The position numbers and the translations under genes were made by a program. Below, in pieces: positions 51,829 through 61,158 of a DNA stretch of 64,000 bases (positions are counted from its first letter, which is position 1; every line of letters begins with the position of its first letter). Location: NCBI GenBank assembly GCA_963835085.1, contig CAWIED010000001.1, positions 1,984,001 to 2,048,000 of the forward strand. The letters are read 5' to 3'. The notes beneath the pieces were generated by a model. The model searched no databases. It had not been told where the DNA came from and saw only the letters and a program-made list of their open reading frames with translations. Source of the stretch: JBDIAG01 sp963835085. Its GTDB lineage: Bacteria; Actinomycetota; Actinomycetes; Actinomycetales; CAWJMD01.

Positions 51829-53499
51829 ATGACCGAGTTGGTGCTGGGGCCGATCCTTCGCTACGTCGACCGTCACGCTGCGACGATCTGGGTCGAGACC
51901 AGCGGGCCGTGTTCGGTGCGGGTGCTCGACCAGAGTGCGCCGACCTGGTCGGTGCACGGCCACCACTATTGCCTGTTGGTGCTGCAAGATCTGCCCCCGG
52001 CCACCGCGACGCCGTATCAGGTGCACCTGGACGACAGGCTGGTCTGGCCGGTGCCCGACAGCACGATGCCGCCCAGTGTGATCCGCACCTTCGCCCCTGA
52101 CACGGAGTTGAGGCTCTCGTTCGGCTCGTGCCGTCGCTCGGCCGGCAACGACCCCGGAGACCTCAAGCAGTTCGGAGCCGACGCCTTGGTCGCGCTCGCG
52201 CGACAGATGCGCCTCACACCGCACGAGCGCTGGCCGGACGCCCTGTTTCTCGGCGGAGACCAGGTGTACGCCGACCTGCCCTCGCCCGAACAGAAGGCGC
52301 GCCTCAAGGCTCAGCACGAAGCGGCCGGGCGGGCCGGGGCACACCATCGCGAACTCGATGAGGTGGCCGAGGAGATCCAGAACTTCGAGGAGTACACCTG
52401 GCTTTACCACGACTCCTGGGGCCGCGACGACGTCCGTTGGTTGTTGTCGACGGTGCCCACAGTGATGCTGCTCGACGACCACGACCTGCGCGACGACTGG
52501 AACACCTCGGCAGCCTGGCGGGCCGAGATGAGTGCCAAGCCGTGGTGGCGTGAGCGAGTGGTGGGCGCGTTCGGCTCCTACTGGGTGTACCAGCACCTGG
52601 GCAACCTATCGCCGAGCGAACTAGCCCACGACGAGCTGTTCAGCCGACTGCGCGCGATCGACGACGAGGCCGAGCGCGATCGGCTGCTCGACGACTTCGC
52701 CTGGCGAGCAGACACGGATCCGGACAGCGTCCGGTGGAGCATTCGACGGGAGCTCGGCAGCGACGAGCTGTCGATCCGGCTGGTGGCGGTGGACTCGCGT
52801 TGCTCTCGTCGCCTCGACCCCGGCGAACGCCGCATGCTCGACGACAGCGAACTCGAGTGGTTCCGCGCGGCCGTCGCCGACGGACACGTGGATCATCTGC
52901 TGATCGGCACCACGCTGCCGATGCTCATGGTGCCGGGCATCCACCATCTGGAGGGTTGGAACGAGGCCCTGGCCGAGGGCAGGTACGGGCCGCTGGTGGC
53001 GAAATGGTCGGAAAGACTCCGGCAGGCCGTCGACCTCGAGCACTGGGCCGCCTTCCGACGCACCTTCCATCAGGTGATGGACGCGCTGTCAGCGTTGGGA
53101 CGGCGCGACGACCCGCCGTCGAGCATTCTCGTGCTGTCCGGAGACATGCACTGTTCCTACATCGCGGGAGCGCGGCTGCCGGGAATCGACCCGCGCCGCA
53201 CGAGTTTTCACCAGCTGACCATGTCGCCCTTCCGCAATCCGCTGGAGCCGCCGATCAGGTTCGCGAACAAGGTGTTGTCGTCGATGCCCGTCCGCAAGGG
53301 CCTGCGCTGGCTGGCCGACCGCGCCGGGGTCGAGCGGGTGCCGGTGAACTGGGAGATCGACCACGGGCTGTGGTTCGACAACGGGGTGATGACCGTGGTG
53401 TTGCGCGGGCGTGAGGCAACCGTCGAGGTCGACCACGCGCATGTGCGGGGCGAGGAGCAATCTCTGGGCCGCACTGCGACGGTGCGGTTGACCGCGTAG
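51829..53499 (+). CDS. PhoD-like alkaline phosphatase/phosphodiesterase
   Basis: A 556-residue metallophosphatase. After an N-terminal beta domain, the active-site segments are FGSCRRSAGNDP (~98), LFLGGDQVYADLPS (~138), MLLDDHDLRDDW (~215) and ILVLSGDMHCSYIAGA (~430), containing the Cys, Asp and His metal ligands. No signal peptide or Tat motif is visible, unlike secreted PhoD, so the enzyme is probably cytoplasmic. The ATG at 51829 is the natural start. Confidence 0.88.
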   Translation: MTELVLGPILRYVDRHAATIWVETSGPCSVRVLDQSAPTWSVHGHHYCLLVLQDLPPATATPYQVHLDDRLVWPVPDSTMPPSVIRTFAPDTELRLSFGSCRRSAGNDPGDLKQFGADALVALARQMRLTPHERWPDALFLGGDQVYADLPSPEQKARLKAQHEAAGRAGAHHRELDEVAEEIQNFEEYTWLYHDSWGRDDVRWLLSTVPTVMLLDDHDLRDDWNTSAAWRAEMSAKPWWRERVVGAFGSYWVYQHLGNLSPSELAHDELFSRLRAIDDEAERDRLLDDFAWRADTDPDSVRWSIRRELGSDELSIRLVAVDSRCSRRLDPGERRMLDDSELEWFRAAVADGHVDHLLIGTTLPMLMVPGIHHLEGWNEALAEGRYGPLVAKWSERLRQAVDLEHWAAFRRTFHQVMDALSALGRRDDPPSSILVLSGDMHCSYIAGARLPGIDPRRTSFHQLTMSPFRNPLEPPIRFANKVLSSMPVRKGLRWLADRAGVERVPVNWEIDHGLWFDNGVMTVVLRGREATVEVDHAHVRGEEQSLGRTATVRLTA

Positions 53500-53633
53500 G
53501 AGCACGCGCGGTCGCCCGGTGTATCACAACCGGACGTGAGGGCAGCCTGGCATCGGCCGACAGGGCGGTACCCAGCACACAAATCTCCCATAGAGCGTCG
53601 GGAGACGGGGGGTGGCTGCCCTCCTTTATGGGG

Positions 53634-53672
53634 GCTATGACGATGCCCCGCGTGGTGGGGCATCGTCATAGC
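53634..53672. repeat. Family C hairpin, copy 2
   Basis: GCTATGACGATGCCCC and GGGGCATCGTCATAGC form a perfect 16-bp stem with a 7-nt loop. The arms match those at 40837-40875 with changes on both sides (A/T here against G/C there at one position), so pairing is kept. It lies between the convergent PhoD-like and sodN genes. Confidence 0.85.
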
Positions 53673-53743
53673 GCCCAGTTCCAGCGCCCCGAGCGCAGGC
53701 AACCGAGCTGAAATACCGGTCGATGCTGGGGTATCAGATGCAA

Positions 53744-53772
53744 ATGCCCGGCACCTCCCGGGCGCCGGGCAT
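53744..53772 (-). terminator. Hairpin after sodN
   Basis: ATGCCCGGC and GCCGGGCAT form a 9-bp stem with an 11-nt loop, starting 24 bp after the sodN stop. It is the likely sodN terminator; there is no U-run. Confidence 0.65.
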
Positions 53773-53795
53773 CGCAGGTGGTTCTTGGGCCAGGC

Positions 53796-54188
53796 TCAGG
53801 CCTTCTTGGTCTCCCAGAAGATCGCGGCGATCTCGTCGATCTTCGCCAGCAGCTGGTCTGCAACGGCCACATCGGTGGTGGCCTTGGTGCCGCCGCCGCC
53901 TGCGAGCTTGGTGGCCTCGTTGAACAGCTGGTTCAACTGGGGGTACTTCTCGAAGTGCGGCGGCTTGAAGTAGTCGGTCCAAAGCACCCACAGATGATGC
54001 TTGACGAGGTCCGACCGCTCTTCCTTGATCGTGATGGCACGCTGCTTGAACGTGGCATCGTCGGAGTTATTGTGCTTCTGCATGCACGCCTTGACCGACT
54101 CGGCCTCGATCTTGGCCTGCGCCGGGTCATAAATGCCACACGGCAGGTCGCAGTGAGCGCTCACGCTGCTGAGAAAAGGAATACGCAT
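53796..54188 (-). CDS. sodN: Nickel superoxide dismutase precursor
   Basis: A 130-residue protein. The nickel hook HCDLPCGIYDPAQA starts at His12, so an 11-residue propeptide (MRIPFLSSVSA) must be removed to free the His1 amino group that binds nickel with Cys2 and Cys6. The helical remainder (KHHLWVLWTDYFKPPHFEKY) is typical. It dismutates superoxide in the cytoplasm as a hexamer. The propeptide is slightly shorter than the 14 residues known in Streptomyces. The maturation protease gene is divergent, 52 bp away. Confidence 0.97.
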   Translation of the reverse strand: MRIPFLSSVSAHCDLPCGIYDPAQAKIEAESVKACMQKHNNSDDATFKQRAITIKEERSDLVKHHLWVLWTDYFKPPHFEKYPQLNQLFNEATKLAGGGGTKATTDVAVADQLLAKIDEIAAIFWETKKA

Positions 54189-54240
54189 CGTAACTTCAAG
54201 TCCTTTCGGCGAACATCACGGTCGTTGGGACACTACTCCC

Positions 54241-54573
54241 GTGACGTGGTTCCCGCACAGGCAGTGGAGGCAGCTGCGACTGGTTCGCGTTAGTGGGGAG
54301 TCGATGTCGCCGACCCTTGCACCGGGTGACGTATTGGTCGTCAGCACCCTGGCTCACCCTGACGCGGGTGATCTCGTGCTCGTGAAATGGGCGGACCGTC
54401 CGCTGGCGGTCAAGCGCCTGATGCGCCGCGAGGCGTCCGGGGGATGGTGGGTCGAGCGCGACTCCCGCACCGCCGGCATCGACTCGTTCTCGCACGGCGA
54501 AGTGCCTCCCGACGGCCTGCACGCCGTGGTGCTTGCCCGAATCTGGCCACGGCCCAGGCGGTTTCGACGCTAG
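54241..54573 (+). CDS. sodX: Nickel-type superoxide dismutase maturation protease
   Basis: A 110-residue S24/S26-type peptidase. The nucleophile Ser21 lies in VRVSGESMSPTLAPGDVLVV and the general-base Lys in RPLAVKRLMRR. No membrane segment is present, fitting the cytoplasmic processing of SodN. The GTG at 54241 is the only plausible start. Divergent pairing with sodN is the usual arrangement. Confidence 0.93.
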   Translation: MTWFPHRQWRQLRLVRVSGESMSPTLAPGDVLVVSTLAHPDAGDLVLVKWADRPLAVKRLMRREASGGWWVERDSRTAGIDSFSHGEVPPDGLHAVVLARIWPRPRRFRR

Positions 54574-54637
54574 CCAGTCCCGCCTGCCGTCCCCGGGGTT
54601 GCCACCTCGGCTGCGCAAAGGGCTTGAAAGCAAGCCT

Positions 54638-55045
54638 TCACCCGTCGTACGGATGCTCCACGAGCGGCGGCCGCACGTGATAGTCCGCCGCCTCGGCCAC
54701 CCACCACGCGGTAGTGGTGGTCAGCCCCGTCGGCTGGTCGAGCGTGCCGGCACAGATCGAGAGCTGTTCCGGCCGATCGGCCACCCGCCAGAACAGGCTC
54801 GATCCGCAGCGCGCGCAGAAGCCGTACTCGACCCCGGGCACCGGGGCGTACCAGGTCAGGCTCTGCTCGGTGATCGTCACCTGATTCGGATTCGCCGCCG
54901 TAACCGCGAGGTGATGTCCGCTGAAACGCCGACACCGACCGCAGTGGCAGTTGAAGACATCGCGCAGTGGCCCGCGGACCCGGTAGGCAACGCCCCCACA
55001 CTCACAGCGACCGGTGTACTCACGACGACCGGTGTGTTCGCTCAC
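54638..55045 (-). CDS. GFA/CENP-V-family zinc protein
   Basis: A 135-residue protein with zinc-binding cysteines in YTGRCECGGVAYRV, VFNCHCGRCRRFSG and YGFCARCGSSLFWR, the pattern of the glutathione-dependent formaldehyde-activating (GFA) family. Actinobacteria lack glutathione, so the true substrate is unknown. The start GTG at 55045 falls just before the first cysteine motif and within the end of the upstream small gene. Confidence 0.85.
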   Translation of the reverse strand: MSEHTGRREYTGRCECGGVAYRVRGPLRDVFNCHCGRCRRFSGHHLAVTAANPNQVTITEQSLTWYAPVPGVEYGFCARCGSSLFWRVADRPEQLSICAGTLDQPTGLTTTTAWWVAEAADYHVRPPLVEHPYDG

Positions 55046-55259
55046 CGGCCAATGATGGCAGCCAGTCGAGGTTCTCCTCGTGCCATTGCTGCCGCCGGGC
55101 CTGGTCGGCCAACATCGCGTGCGCGGCATTGCTCCGCGCTCCCCTGGCCAGGTAGGCATCCGCGACCTGCCACAGCCAGGGTAGACCGAGTTGAGTCGCC
55201 AGGCCGTCGGGCATGGCGTTCGTCCAACCGCTCATACGAGTAGTCAACGCGTCGTTCAT
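55020..55259 (-). CDS. Small hypothetical protein
   Basis: A 79-residue frame from ATG 55259 with believable composition (LATQLGLPWLWQVADAYLA, SNAAHAMLADQARRQQWH, NLDWLPSLAG). It overlaps the GFA gene start by 26 bp on the same strand. No family recognised. A longer alternative in another frame (55042-55308) is arginine-rich and less likely. Confidence 0.45.
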   Translation of the reverse strand: MNDALTTRMSGWTNAMPDGLATQLGLPWLWQVADAYLARGARSNAAHAMLADQARRQQWHEENLDWLPSLAGERTHRSS

Positions 55260-55363
55260 GTCGAACGGAGGATGCTCGCGTAAAGGCCGTGTAAATTCTT
55301 CGGTTCACCCGCCCGCTGCCCGCGGGCTCAGCTGAATTCTCGGCTCACCTGCCCGCAGGCCGG

Positions 55364-58300
55364 TTGTCGGTGCCGTCGCCTATCGTCGTGCAGGTGAAGG
55401 AACTCGAGTCCCTGAACCCGGTGCTGGCCACCTGGCTGCGCGAGCTCACCGAGGCTGAACTGCGCGAAGAGCTGGGCGGTGAGACCGTGCATCGCGGGCG
55501 CGCCTACGTGAACCAGGGGCGCATCGTCGAACTCACGGTGGGCGGCGACGGCGAGTCCTTGCGCGCCCTCGTGCGCGGCAGCCGCGGCATGTACACCACG
55601 GTCATCGAGGCGGCCAGCTTCGGCTACGAGCAGCTTCAACTCGACGACCTGGCCTGGTTCGGCCGCTGTTCGTGCCCGATGGTGTCAGACTGCAAACACG
55701 TGGCCGCAGTACTGATCAGTGCCTCGCAGACGGTCCTGCGAGCCGGTCCCGCTGCTCACAACCGGGCCGGCGACGGGTGGGAGAAGCAACTTGCTGCCCT
55801 CGTCCGCGAGCCGGAACTGTTCGAGACCTCGCGTCTGGGGCTGCAGTTCGAGTATCACGAGCCGCGGCCCTCGGCCTGGTCGTCGGGTGCCCCGTCAGTG
55901 CGCATGCGTCCGGTCACGACGGGTAAGCGCGGCGGCTGGATCAAAACGGGCGTGGGCTGGAACGACCTCATGTCGCCGTACCAGCGTGTGCACACCCAAC
56001 CCGAGCAGCTGGAGGCCGTCCGCGAGCTCTACTCACTGGCCGAGTCCCGCCTGCGCGCGCACTACTCCTACGGTTCTCAGTCGCATGTCCGGCTCGACGA
56101 CGTGGGCCCAGGGGTATGGCGGGTGCTCGCTCGCGCCGTCCAGGCGGGCGTCACCCTCGTGCCCGCCCCAGGCCTGGCCGGGGTAACGCTCAGCGATGCG
56201 GCAGCCGAGGTCACGCTCGCCGCAGCCGAGCTGGACGAGGGTGGCATCGTGCTCGATCCGCAGGTCGTGCTCGGCTCTGAGGTCGTTGCCCTGCGCGACC
56301 TGAGCTGGGTCGGCCGGCCGCCTTTCGGCTTCGCCCAGCTGCAGCAGCTCGCTCACGACCTGGCCCGGGCCGGGGCCTCACGGCAGCGGCTGAACCTCGT
56401 GCCGCTCGCCCGTCCCCTCGACGATGAGGTGGCCGCAGTGCTGGCCACCGGCCCGGTTCGGGTGCCCGAACGCGACGTCGCCCGATTCGCCACCACCTAC
56501 CTGCCACGGTTGCGCCGCCGGGTGCCGGTGCGCGGCGGCGGGCAGGCGTTACGACCGCCCACGATCACCGGGCCCGAACTCGTCATGGAGCTGCTGGTGC
56601 AGCCCGAGCATCATCTCGGCCTGGTGATGAGCTGGCGTTACGTGGTGAACGGATCAGGGGTGGAGCTGCCCGCAGATCTGCCGGGCGCCCAGTTCGCCGA
56701 TGGCGTGCCCGAACGTGATCTGGCGGCTGAGGCAGCCGTCACCGAACGGGTTCGAGCCGCCGGCCTGCCACCGCACCTGCTCTCCGGCCCGGCCCCTGAG
56801 GGCAGGCCGCGGGCGGGTGCGGTCCTGGAAGGCATCGAAGCCGCCCGCTTCGTCACCGAGGTGCTGCCCGAGCTCGGCTCACTCGATGACGTCATCGTGG
56901 CCGTCGAGGGCGAGCTGCCCGAATACCGCGAGGTGCTCGACGCACCGCTCATCACCGTCTCGGCCACTGACGACGCCGATCCCACCCGCACCGACTGGTT
57001 CGACCTCGGCGTCACGGTGACAGTCGGTGGCGAGAACGTGCCGTTCGGTCCGTTGTTCAAGGCACTCGCCCGCGGTGCCGGCCACCTTGTGCTCACCTCG
57101 GGCGCTTGGTTCAGCCTCGATCGCCCCGAACTGCACGCGTTGCGCGCCCTCATCGACGAGGCCCGCACCCTGCAAGACCGGCGCGGCGCATTGCAGCTCA
57201 ACCGGGTGCACGCCGGCCTGTGGGAGGAACTCGTCAACCTCGGGGTGGTGGGCGAGCAGTCGAGCCGATGGTCGCAGTCGGTGGCCACCCTGCTGGCGCT
57301 GGACGAGTTCCCCACTCCCCCCACGCCGTCCACCCTCAAGGCTCAGCTTCGGCCCTACCAGGAACGTGGCTATCAATGGCTCAGCCTGCTGTGGGAGCAC
57401 GGCCTCGGCGGCATTCTGGCCGACGACATGGGGCTCGGCAAGACCGTGCAGACCCTGGCCGCGATCGCCCGGCAGTCTGAGCTGGGCACGCTCACAGAGC
57501 CCGTCTTGGTCGTGTGCCCCACGTCGGTGATCGGCACATGGGCCGAGCAGGCCGCCCAGTTCAGCCCCGACCTCAGGGTCGCCATGGTCACCGGGACGGG
57601 GCGCCGGCGTGAGCACACCCTGGCAGCGCTGGCGGCTAGCCATGACATCGTGGTCACCTCCTATACCCTGGTGCGGCTCGACGCCGAAGAATATGGTGAA
57701 ATCGCTTGGGCAGCAATGATTCTCGATGAAGCTCAGGCCGTCAAGAACCACCGAGCCAAGACCTACGCGAGCGTGCGCAAAATGCCGGCCCGGTTCAAGG
57801 TGGCCATCACTGGCACCCCGCTCGAGAACTCTTTGATGGATCTCTGGTCGCTACTGTCGATCGTGGCGCCGGGGCTGTACCCCGACCCGCAGGCCTTCAC
57901 CGACAACTACCGCCGCCCGATCGAGGTGGGCGCCTCGGTGGAGCATCTCGAACGGCTGCGCCGACGGATCCGACCGTTCATGCTTCGCCGGCGCAAGGCC
58001 GACGTGGCACCGGAACTACCCCCCAAGCAAGAGCAGATCCTGCACGTCGACCTCAGCCCCGCACAGCGCCGGGTCTACGGCAAGCATCTCCAGCTCGAGC
58101 GGCAACGCGTGCTCGGCATGCTCGATGACGTGCAGCGCAATCGGGTGGCGATCTTTCGCGCCCTCACCAAGCTGCGCCAGCTCACGCTGGCCCCCGAGCT
58201 GGTCGATCCTGCCGAGAGCCGCATCGGGTCGAGCAAGCTCGACGTGCTGATGGAGCAGCTCGAAGAGGTGGTGGCCGAGGGCCACCGGGCCCTGGTGTTC

Positions 58301-58732
58301 AGCCAGTTCACGGGGTTCCTAGGCCTGCTGCGCCGGCGGCTCGACACTGCGGGCATCGCTTATTCCTACCTCGACGGACGCACTCGCGACCGGGCCCAGC
58401 GCATCGCCTCGTTCCGAGAGGGCGACGATCCCCTGTTCCTGATCAGCCTCAAAGCGGGCGGTTTCGGCCTGACCCTTACGGAGGCCGACTACGTCTACGT
58501 GCTCGACCCGTGGTGGAACCCGGCCGCCGAAGAGCAGGCCATCGACCGCACCCACCGCATCGGCCAAGACAAAACGGTCATGGTGTACCGGCTCGTGGCA
58601 GCCGACACCATCGAAGACAAGGTGGTGGCCCTACAGGAGCGTAAGCGCCAGCTCTTCGACAACGTCATCGAGGCAGGCAGCGGCACCGGCGCTCCCCTGA
58701 GCGCCGACGACATCCGCGAGCTCCTGGCCTGA
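55364..58732 (+). CDS. SWIM zinc-finger and SNF2-type DEAD/DEAH helicase
   Basis: A 1122-residue Swi2/Snf2 ATPase. A SWIM motif lies at ~105-122 (GRCSCPMVSDCKHVAAVL: C-x-C-x(n)-C-x-H). A long uncharacterised region follows, then the helicase core: LADDMGLGKTVQTLAAIAR (motif I, ~685), VVCPTSVIGTWAEQA, AMILDEAQAVKNH (II), ITGTPLENSLMDLWSLL (III), then helicase-C with LVFSQFTGFLGLLRRRL, ISLKAGGFGLTLTEADYV and TIEDKVVALQERK. Such proteins remodel DNA or displace bound proteins, often in stress or repair. TTG 55364 or GTG 55370 could start it. Confidence 0.93.
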   Translation: MSVPSPIVVQVKELESLNPVLATWLRELTEAELREELGGETVHRGRAYVNQGRIVELTVGGDGESLRALVRGSRGMYTTVIEAASFGYEQLQLDDLAWFGRCSCPMVSDCKHVAAVLISASQTVLRAGPAAHNRAGDGWEKQLAALVREPELFETSRLGLQFEYHEPRPSAWSSGAPSVRMRPVTTGKRGGWIKTGVGWNDLMSPYQRVHTQPEQLEAVRELYSLAESRLRAHYSYGSQSHVRLDDVGPGVWRVLARAVQAGVTLVPAPGLAGVTLSDAAAEVTLAAAELDEGGIVLDPQVVLGSEVVALRDLSWVGRPPFGFAQLQQLAHDLARAGASRQRLNLVPLARPLDDEVAAVLATGPVRVPERDVARFATTYLPRLRRRVPVRGGGQALRPPTITGPELVMELLVQPEHHLGLVMSWRYVVNGSGVELPADLPGAQFADGVPERDLAAEAAVTERVRAAGLPPHLLSGPAPEGRPRAGAVLEGIEAARFVTEVLPELGSLDDVIVAVEGELPEYREVLDAPLITVSATDDADPTRTDWFDLGVTVTVGGENVPFGPLFKALARGAGHLVLTSGAWFSLDRPELHALRALIDEARTLQDRRGALQLNRVHAGLWEELVNLGVVGEQSSRWSQSVATLLALDEFPTPPTPSTLKAQLRPYQERGYQWLSLLWEHGLGGILADDMGLGKTVQTLAAIARQSELGTLTEPVLVVCPTSVIGTWAEQAAQFSPDLRVAMVTGTGRRREHTLAALAASHDIVVTSYTLVRLDAEEYGEIAWAAMILDEAQAVKNHRAKTYASVRKMPARFKVAITGTPLENSLMDLWSLLSIVAPGLYPDPQAFTDNYRRPIEVGASVEHLERLRRRIRPFMLRRRKADVAPELPPKQEQILHVDLSPAQRRVYGKHLQLERQRVLGMLDDVQRNRVAIFRALTKLRQLTLAPELVDPAESRIGSSKLDVLMEQLEEVVAEGHRALVFSQFTGFLGLLRRRLDTAGIAYSYLDGRTRDRAQRIASFREGDDPLFLISLKAGGFGLTLTEADYVYVLDPWWNPAAEEQAIDRTHRIGQDKTVMVYRLVAADTIEDKVVALQERKRQLFDNVIEAGSGTGAPLSADDIRELLA

Positions 58733-58735
58733 GGC

Positions 58736-60418
58736 CTAGAGCAGGCCTTGGGCGCGCAACTCAACCTGTAGGTCGTGCGGATTCGACGAGGCGTGCAAAG
58801 CGTCGTCCAACGAGATCACCCGGTCGCGATACAGCGCCAGGAGGTGCTGGTCGAAGCTCTGCATGCCGTAGAAGCCGCCCTCCTTGATCAGCTGGGTGAT
58901 CATCCCCGTCTTCTCGGGGTCGGCGATGGCATCGGCGATCCGGCCGTTGTTGACGCAGATCTCCATGACCACCACGCGTCCCCTGCCGTCCGAGCGCGGC
59001 ACCAGCCGCTGACACACGATGCCCTTCAGCGCCGCAGACAGCGAAAGCCGCACCTGCTTCTGCTCGTGCGGCGGGAAGAAGTCGATGACCCGAGTGATCG
59101 TCTCGGCAGCGTCCGTGGTGTGCAGGGTGGACATGACGAAGTGACCGGTTTCCGAAGCCGACAGCGCCGCGCCGACCGTCTCGGCGTCACGCATCTCACC
59201 CACGAGCACCACGTCGGGGTCTTGCCGCATAGCCGCGCGCAGAGCCACAGCGAAGTTCTTGGTGTCGAGGCCGACCTCGCGCTGGTTGATGATCGAGGCC
59301 TTGTCGTGGTGCAACACCTCGATCGGGTCTTCGATCGTGACGATGTGCACCTCCTTGGTCGTGTTGATGTGATCGACCATGCCGGCGAGCGTCGTCGTCT
59401 TGCCCGAACCAGTCGGTCCGGTCACGAGGACCAACCCACGCGGTTCCAGCGCCAGCGACGCGATCACCTCGGGCACGCCCAGCTCCGTCAACGGAATGGC
59501 ACCCACCGCCACCCGGCGAAAGACCAGGCCGACCGAACCGCGCGCCCGGTAGGCGTTGACGCGGAACCGTCCCACGCCGGCCAGGGAGAAGCCGAAGTCG
59601 GCCTCGTTGTTCTTGCGGAAGTCTTCGACCAGATCGGCGCGGATGACCTCCGACAGCATGTGGTCGGTGTCGGCCGGAATGAGATCGCGGGCCCGCACGC
59701 GGCGCAGTCGGCCGTCGATCCGGATCCGCGGAGCAGCGCCTACCTTGCAGTGCAGGTCGGAGCCCGAAAGCTCTGACAGAGCACGAAGAAACGGAAGCAC
59801 CGACAGCGGCTCCTGAGGCTCACTCCCCACGTCCCTCTGTCGCGGCGCCTCTGAAGCAGCCGACGCAGACGGCTCCGCGCTGGACTCGGCAGGCTCCGGC
59901 GAACTCGACTCGGCGGACCCCGGAGGACCCTGCTCGACAGCGGCCTCGGAACTCGACTCGGCCGAGGCTCCCGAACTCGGCTCAGCAGAAGGCTCCTGGC
60001 TCGGCTTGGCCGGTGCCTCCGGCGAGCTCATGGCCGGCGCGTCGATCGACGCAGGCTCACTCGTGACCCGCTCCTCGTCGTAACCAGCCGTCACGCTCGC
60101 ACCCGATTCCTCGTTCTGGCCAGCCGACTCGCTCGCCTGCGACTTCTCGTCGAGATCCGAGGGATGCGGGGCCGCCGCAGGCTCCTCATGCGCTTCAGCC
60201 GACTCCGCCACCTCTGGCTCTTTCCGCTCGGCCGCCGACGCCTGCTCCGGAACGCGAGCCGCCGCCCCGGCCCGAGCCACGAACTGCGGCTGGTACGGCT
60301 GGGGCCACCCCGGAGGGGTGCTGTTGCCGCTGTGTTGCTGCCCTGCCGGCTGCTTGGGAATGGCTGTGGGCGCCGCAGCAGGCGCGTAGTCGTCCGGTGT
60401 GTGGGTCTCGGCGGTCAC
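58736..60418 (-). CDS. pilT: Type IV pilus retraction-type ATPase (PilT) with long disordered N-terminus
   Basis: A 560-residue protein whose last ~350 residues are a complete PilT: ALSELSGSDLHCKVGAAPRI, Walker A VLVTGPTGSGKTTTLAGM, IVTIEDPIEVLHHDK, Walker B region DPDVVLVGEMRDAETV, the His box GHFVMSTLHTTDAAETI, and the retraction-type motif AALKGIVCQRLVPR. The first ~190 residues are Pro/Glu/Ser/Ala-rich and strongly acidic, with repeated EPSAEPSS-like pieces, about twice the normal PilT length. No other pilus gene is in the window. I place the start at GTG 60418; GTG 60424 is equally possible and the frame is open further upstream. Confidence 0.85.
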   Translation of the reverse strand: MTAETHTPDDYAPAAAPTAIPKQPAGQQHSGNSTPPGWPQPYQPQFVARAGAAARVPEQASAAERKEPEVAESAEAHEEPAAAPHPSDLDEKSQASESAGQNEESGASVTAGYDEERVTSEPASIDAPAMSSPEAPAKPSQEPSAEPSSGASAESSSEAAVEQGPPGSAESSSPEPAESSAEPSASAASEAPRQRDVGSEPQEPLSVLPFLRALSELSGSDLHCKVGAAPRIRIDGRLRRVRARDLIPADTDHMLSEVIRADLVEDFRKNNEADFGFSLAGVGRFRVNAYRARGSVGLVFRRVAVGAIPLTELGVPEVIASLALEPRGLVLVTGPTGSGKTTTLAGMVDHINTTKEVHIVTIEDPIEVLHHDKASIINQREVGLDTKNFAVALRAAMRQDPDVVLVGEMRDAETVGAALSASETGHFVMSTLHTTDAAETITRVIDFFPPHEQKQVRLSLSAALKGIVCQRLVPRSDGRGRVVVMEICVNNGRIADAIADPEKTGMITQLIKEGGFYGMQSFDQHLLALYRDRVISLDDALHASSNPHDLQVELRAQGLL

Positions 60419-60605
60419 TTGCACAGTTTCGGCACTCGCGCAAGCCGGCTTGAACCTTGGGCCGCCCTTTGGGCGCGCAGCATACGACGCCGCACCCACC
60501 GATTCGAGCGGCTGAGACGCCGGGAGGGCTCGGCGCCGGGCCGTGTGCAACCAGTCGGCGGATCTGCGACGATGGGCGTCGCATTTCTTGAAGAGGAGGC
60601 CAGAT

Positions 60606-60680
60606 ATGAGCAAGCGCGCCCGCAAGCGTCGCACCCGCAAGAAGGGTGGGGCCAACCACGGCAAGCGGCCCAACGCCTGA
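60606..60680 (+). CDS. 50S ribosomal protein bL37
   Basis: A 24-residue, highly basic protein beginning MSKRARKRRTRKKGG and ending ANHGKRPNA. This matches bL37, the small actinobacterial ribosomal protein seen in mycobacterial large-subunit structures. A strong GAGGAGG site precedes the ATG at 60606 and a terminator hairpin follows 31 bp after the stop. Confidence 0.9.
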   Translation: MSKRARKRRTRKKGGANHGKRPNA

Positions 60681-60710
60681 GTCGGCACGCCTGACAAAGG
60701 CCCGCTGCGA

Positions 60711-60739
60711 AAGGTCCCGGTCGCTGAGACCGGGACCTT
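60711..60739 (+). terminator. Terminator after bL37 gene
   Basis: AAGGTCCCGGTC and GACCGGGACCTT form a perfect 12-bp stem with a 5-nt loop (GCTGA), followed by a short T-containing stretch. It closes the tiny bL37 transcript and could also act on the opposite strand. Confidence 0.85.
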
Positions 60740-60894
60740 CGTTGTCGGCACGGGTTTGCGCACGAGAGGCGCTCACGAGCGTGATCCGCCACGATTGCCG
60801 TCAGGATGCCGCCGGATCCTTCAGGTGGACCGCGCTCTGCCAGGGCGTCCGTCGCAGTGCCGTCAGGCCTACGGCCGACGGACCGGGAGCTGCC

Positions 60895-61158
60895 TCACAC
60901 GTCGCGGATCGTGACCTGGGTGATCTGGGAGACGATGCGCACCCGGAGCGTCTCCGGCGCGGATTCGCACGAACACGATCGACGCACCAACGCCTTCAAT
61001 GCCGCATCCAGGTCGTGTTGGCTCAGACACGGGGCGCATTCTTCGAGGTGCTCGCGGATCTTCTGCGGGTCGAGGTTCGTCTTCTCCCGGTCGAGGTAGA
61101 CGAACAACTCCTCCAGCACCGCCTGACAGTCGACCTCATGGGGTTTGCCACAACTCAC
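60895..61158 (-). CDS. rsrA: Zinc-binding redox-sensing anti-sigma factor RsrA
   Basis: An 87-residue ZAS-family anti-sigma factor. His37, Cys41 and Cys44 form the HxxxCxxC motif (REHLEECAPCLSQ) and Cys11 completes the zinc site, the same numbering as in Streptomyces RsrA. Disulfide formation ejects zinc and frees SigR. The GTG at 61158 overlaps the sigR stop (GTGA), fixing their 1:1 translation. Confidence 0.93.
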   Translation of the reverse strand: MSCGKPHEVDCQAVLEELFVYLDREKTNLDPQKIREHLEECAPCLSQHDLDAALKALVRRSCSCESAPETLRVRIVSQITQVTIRDV

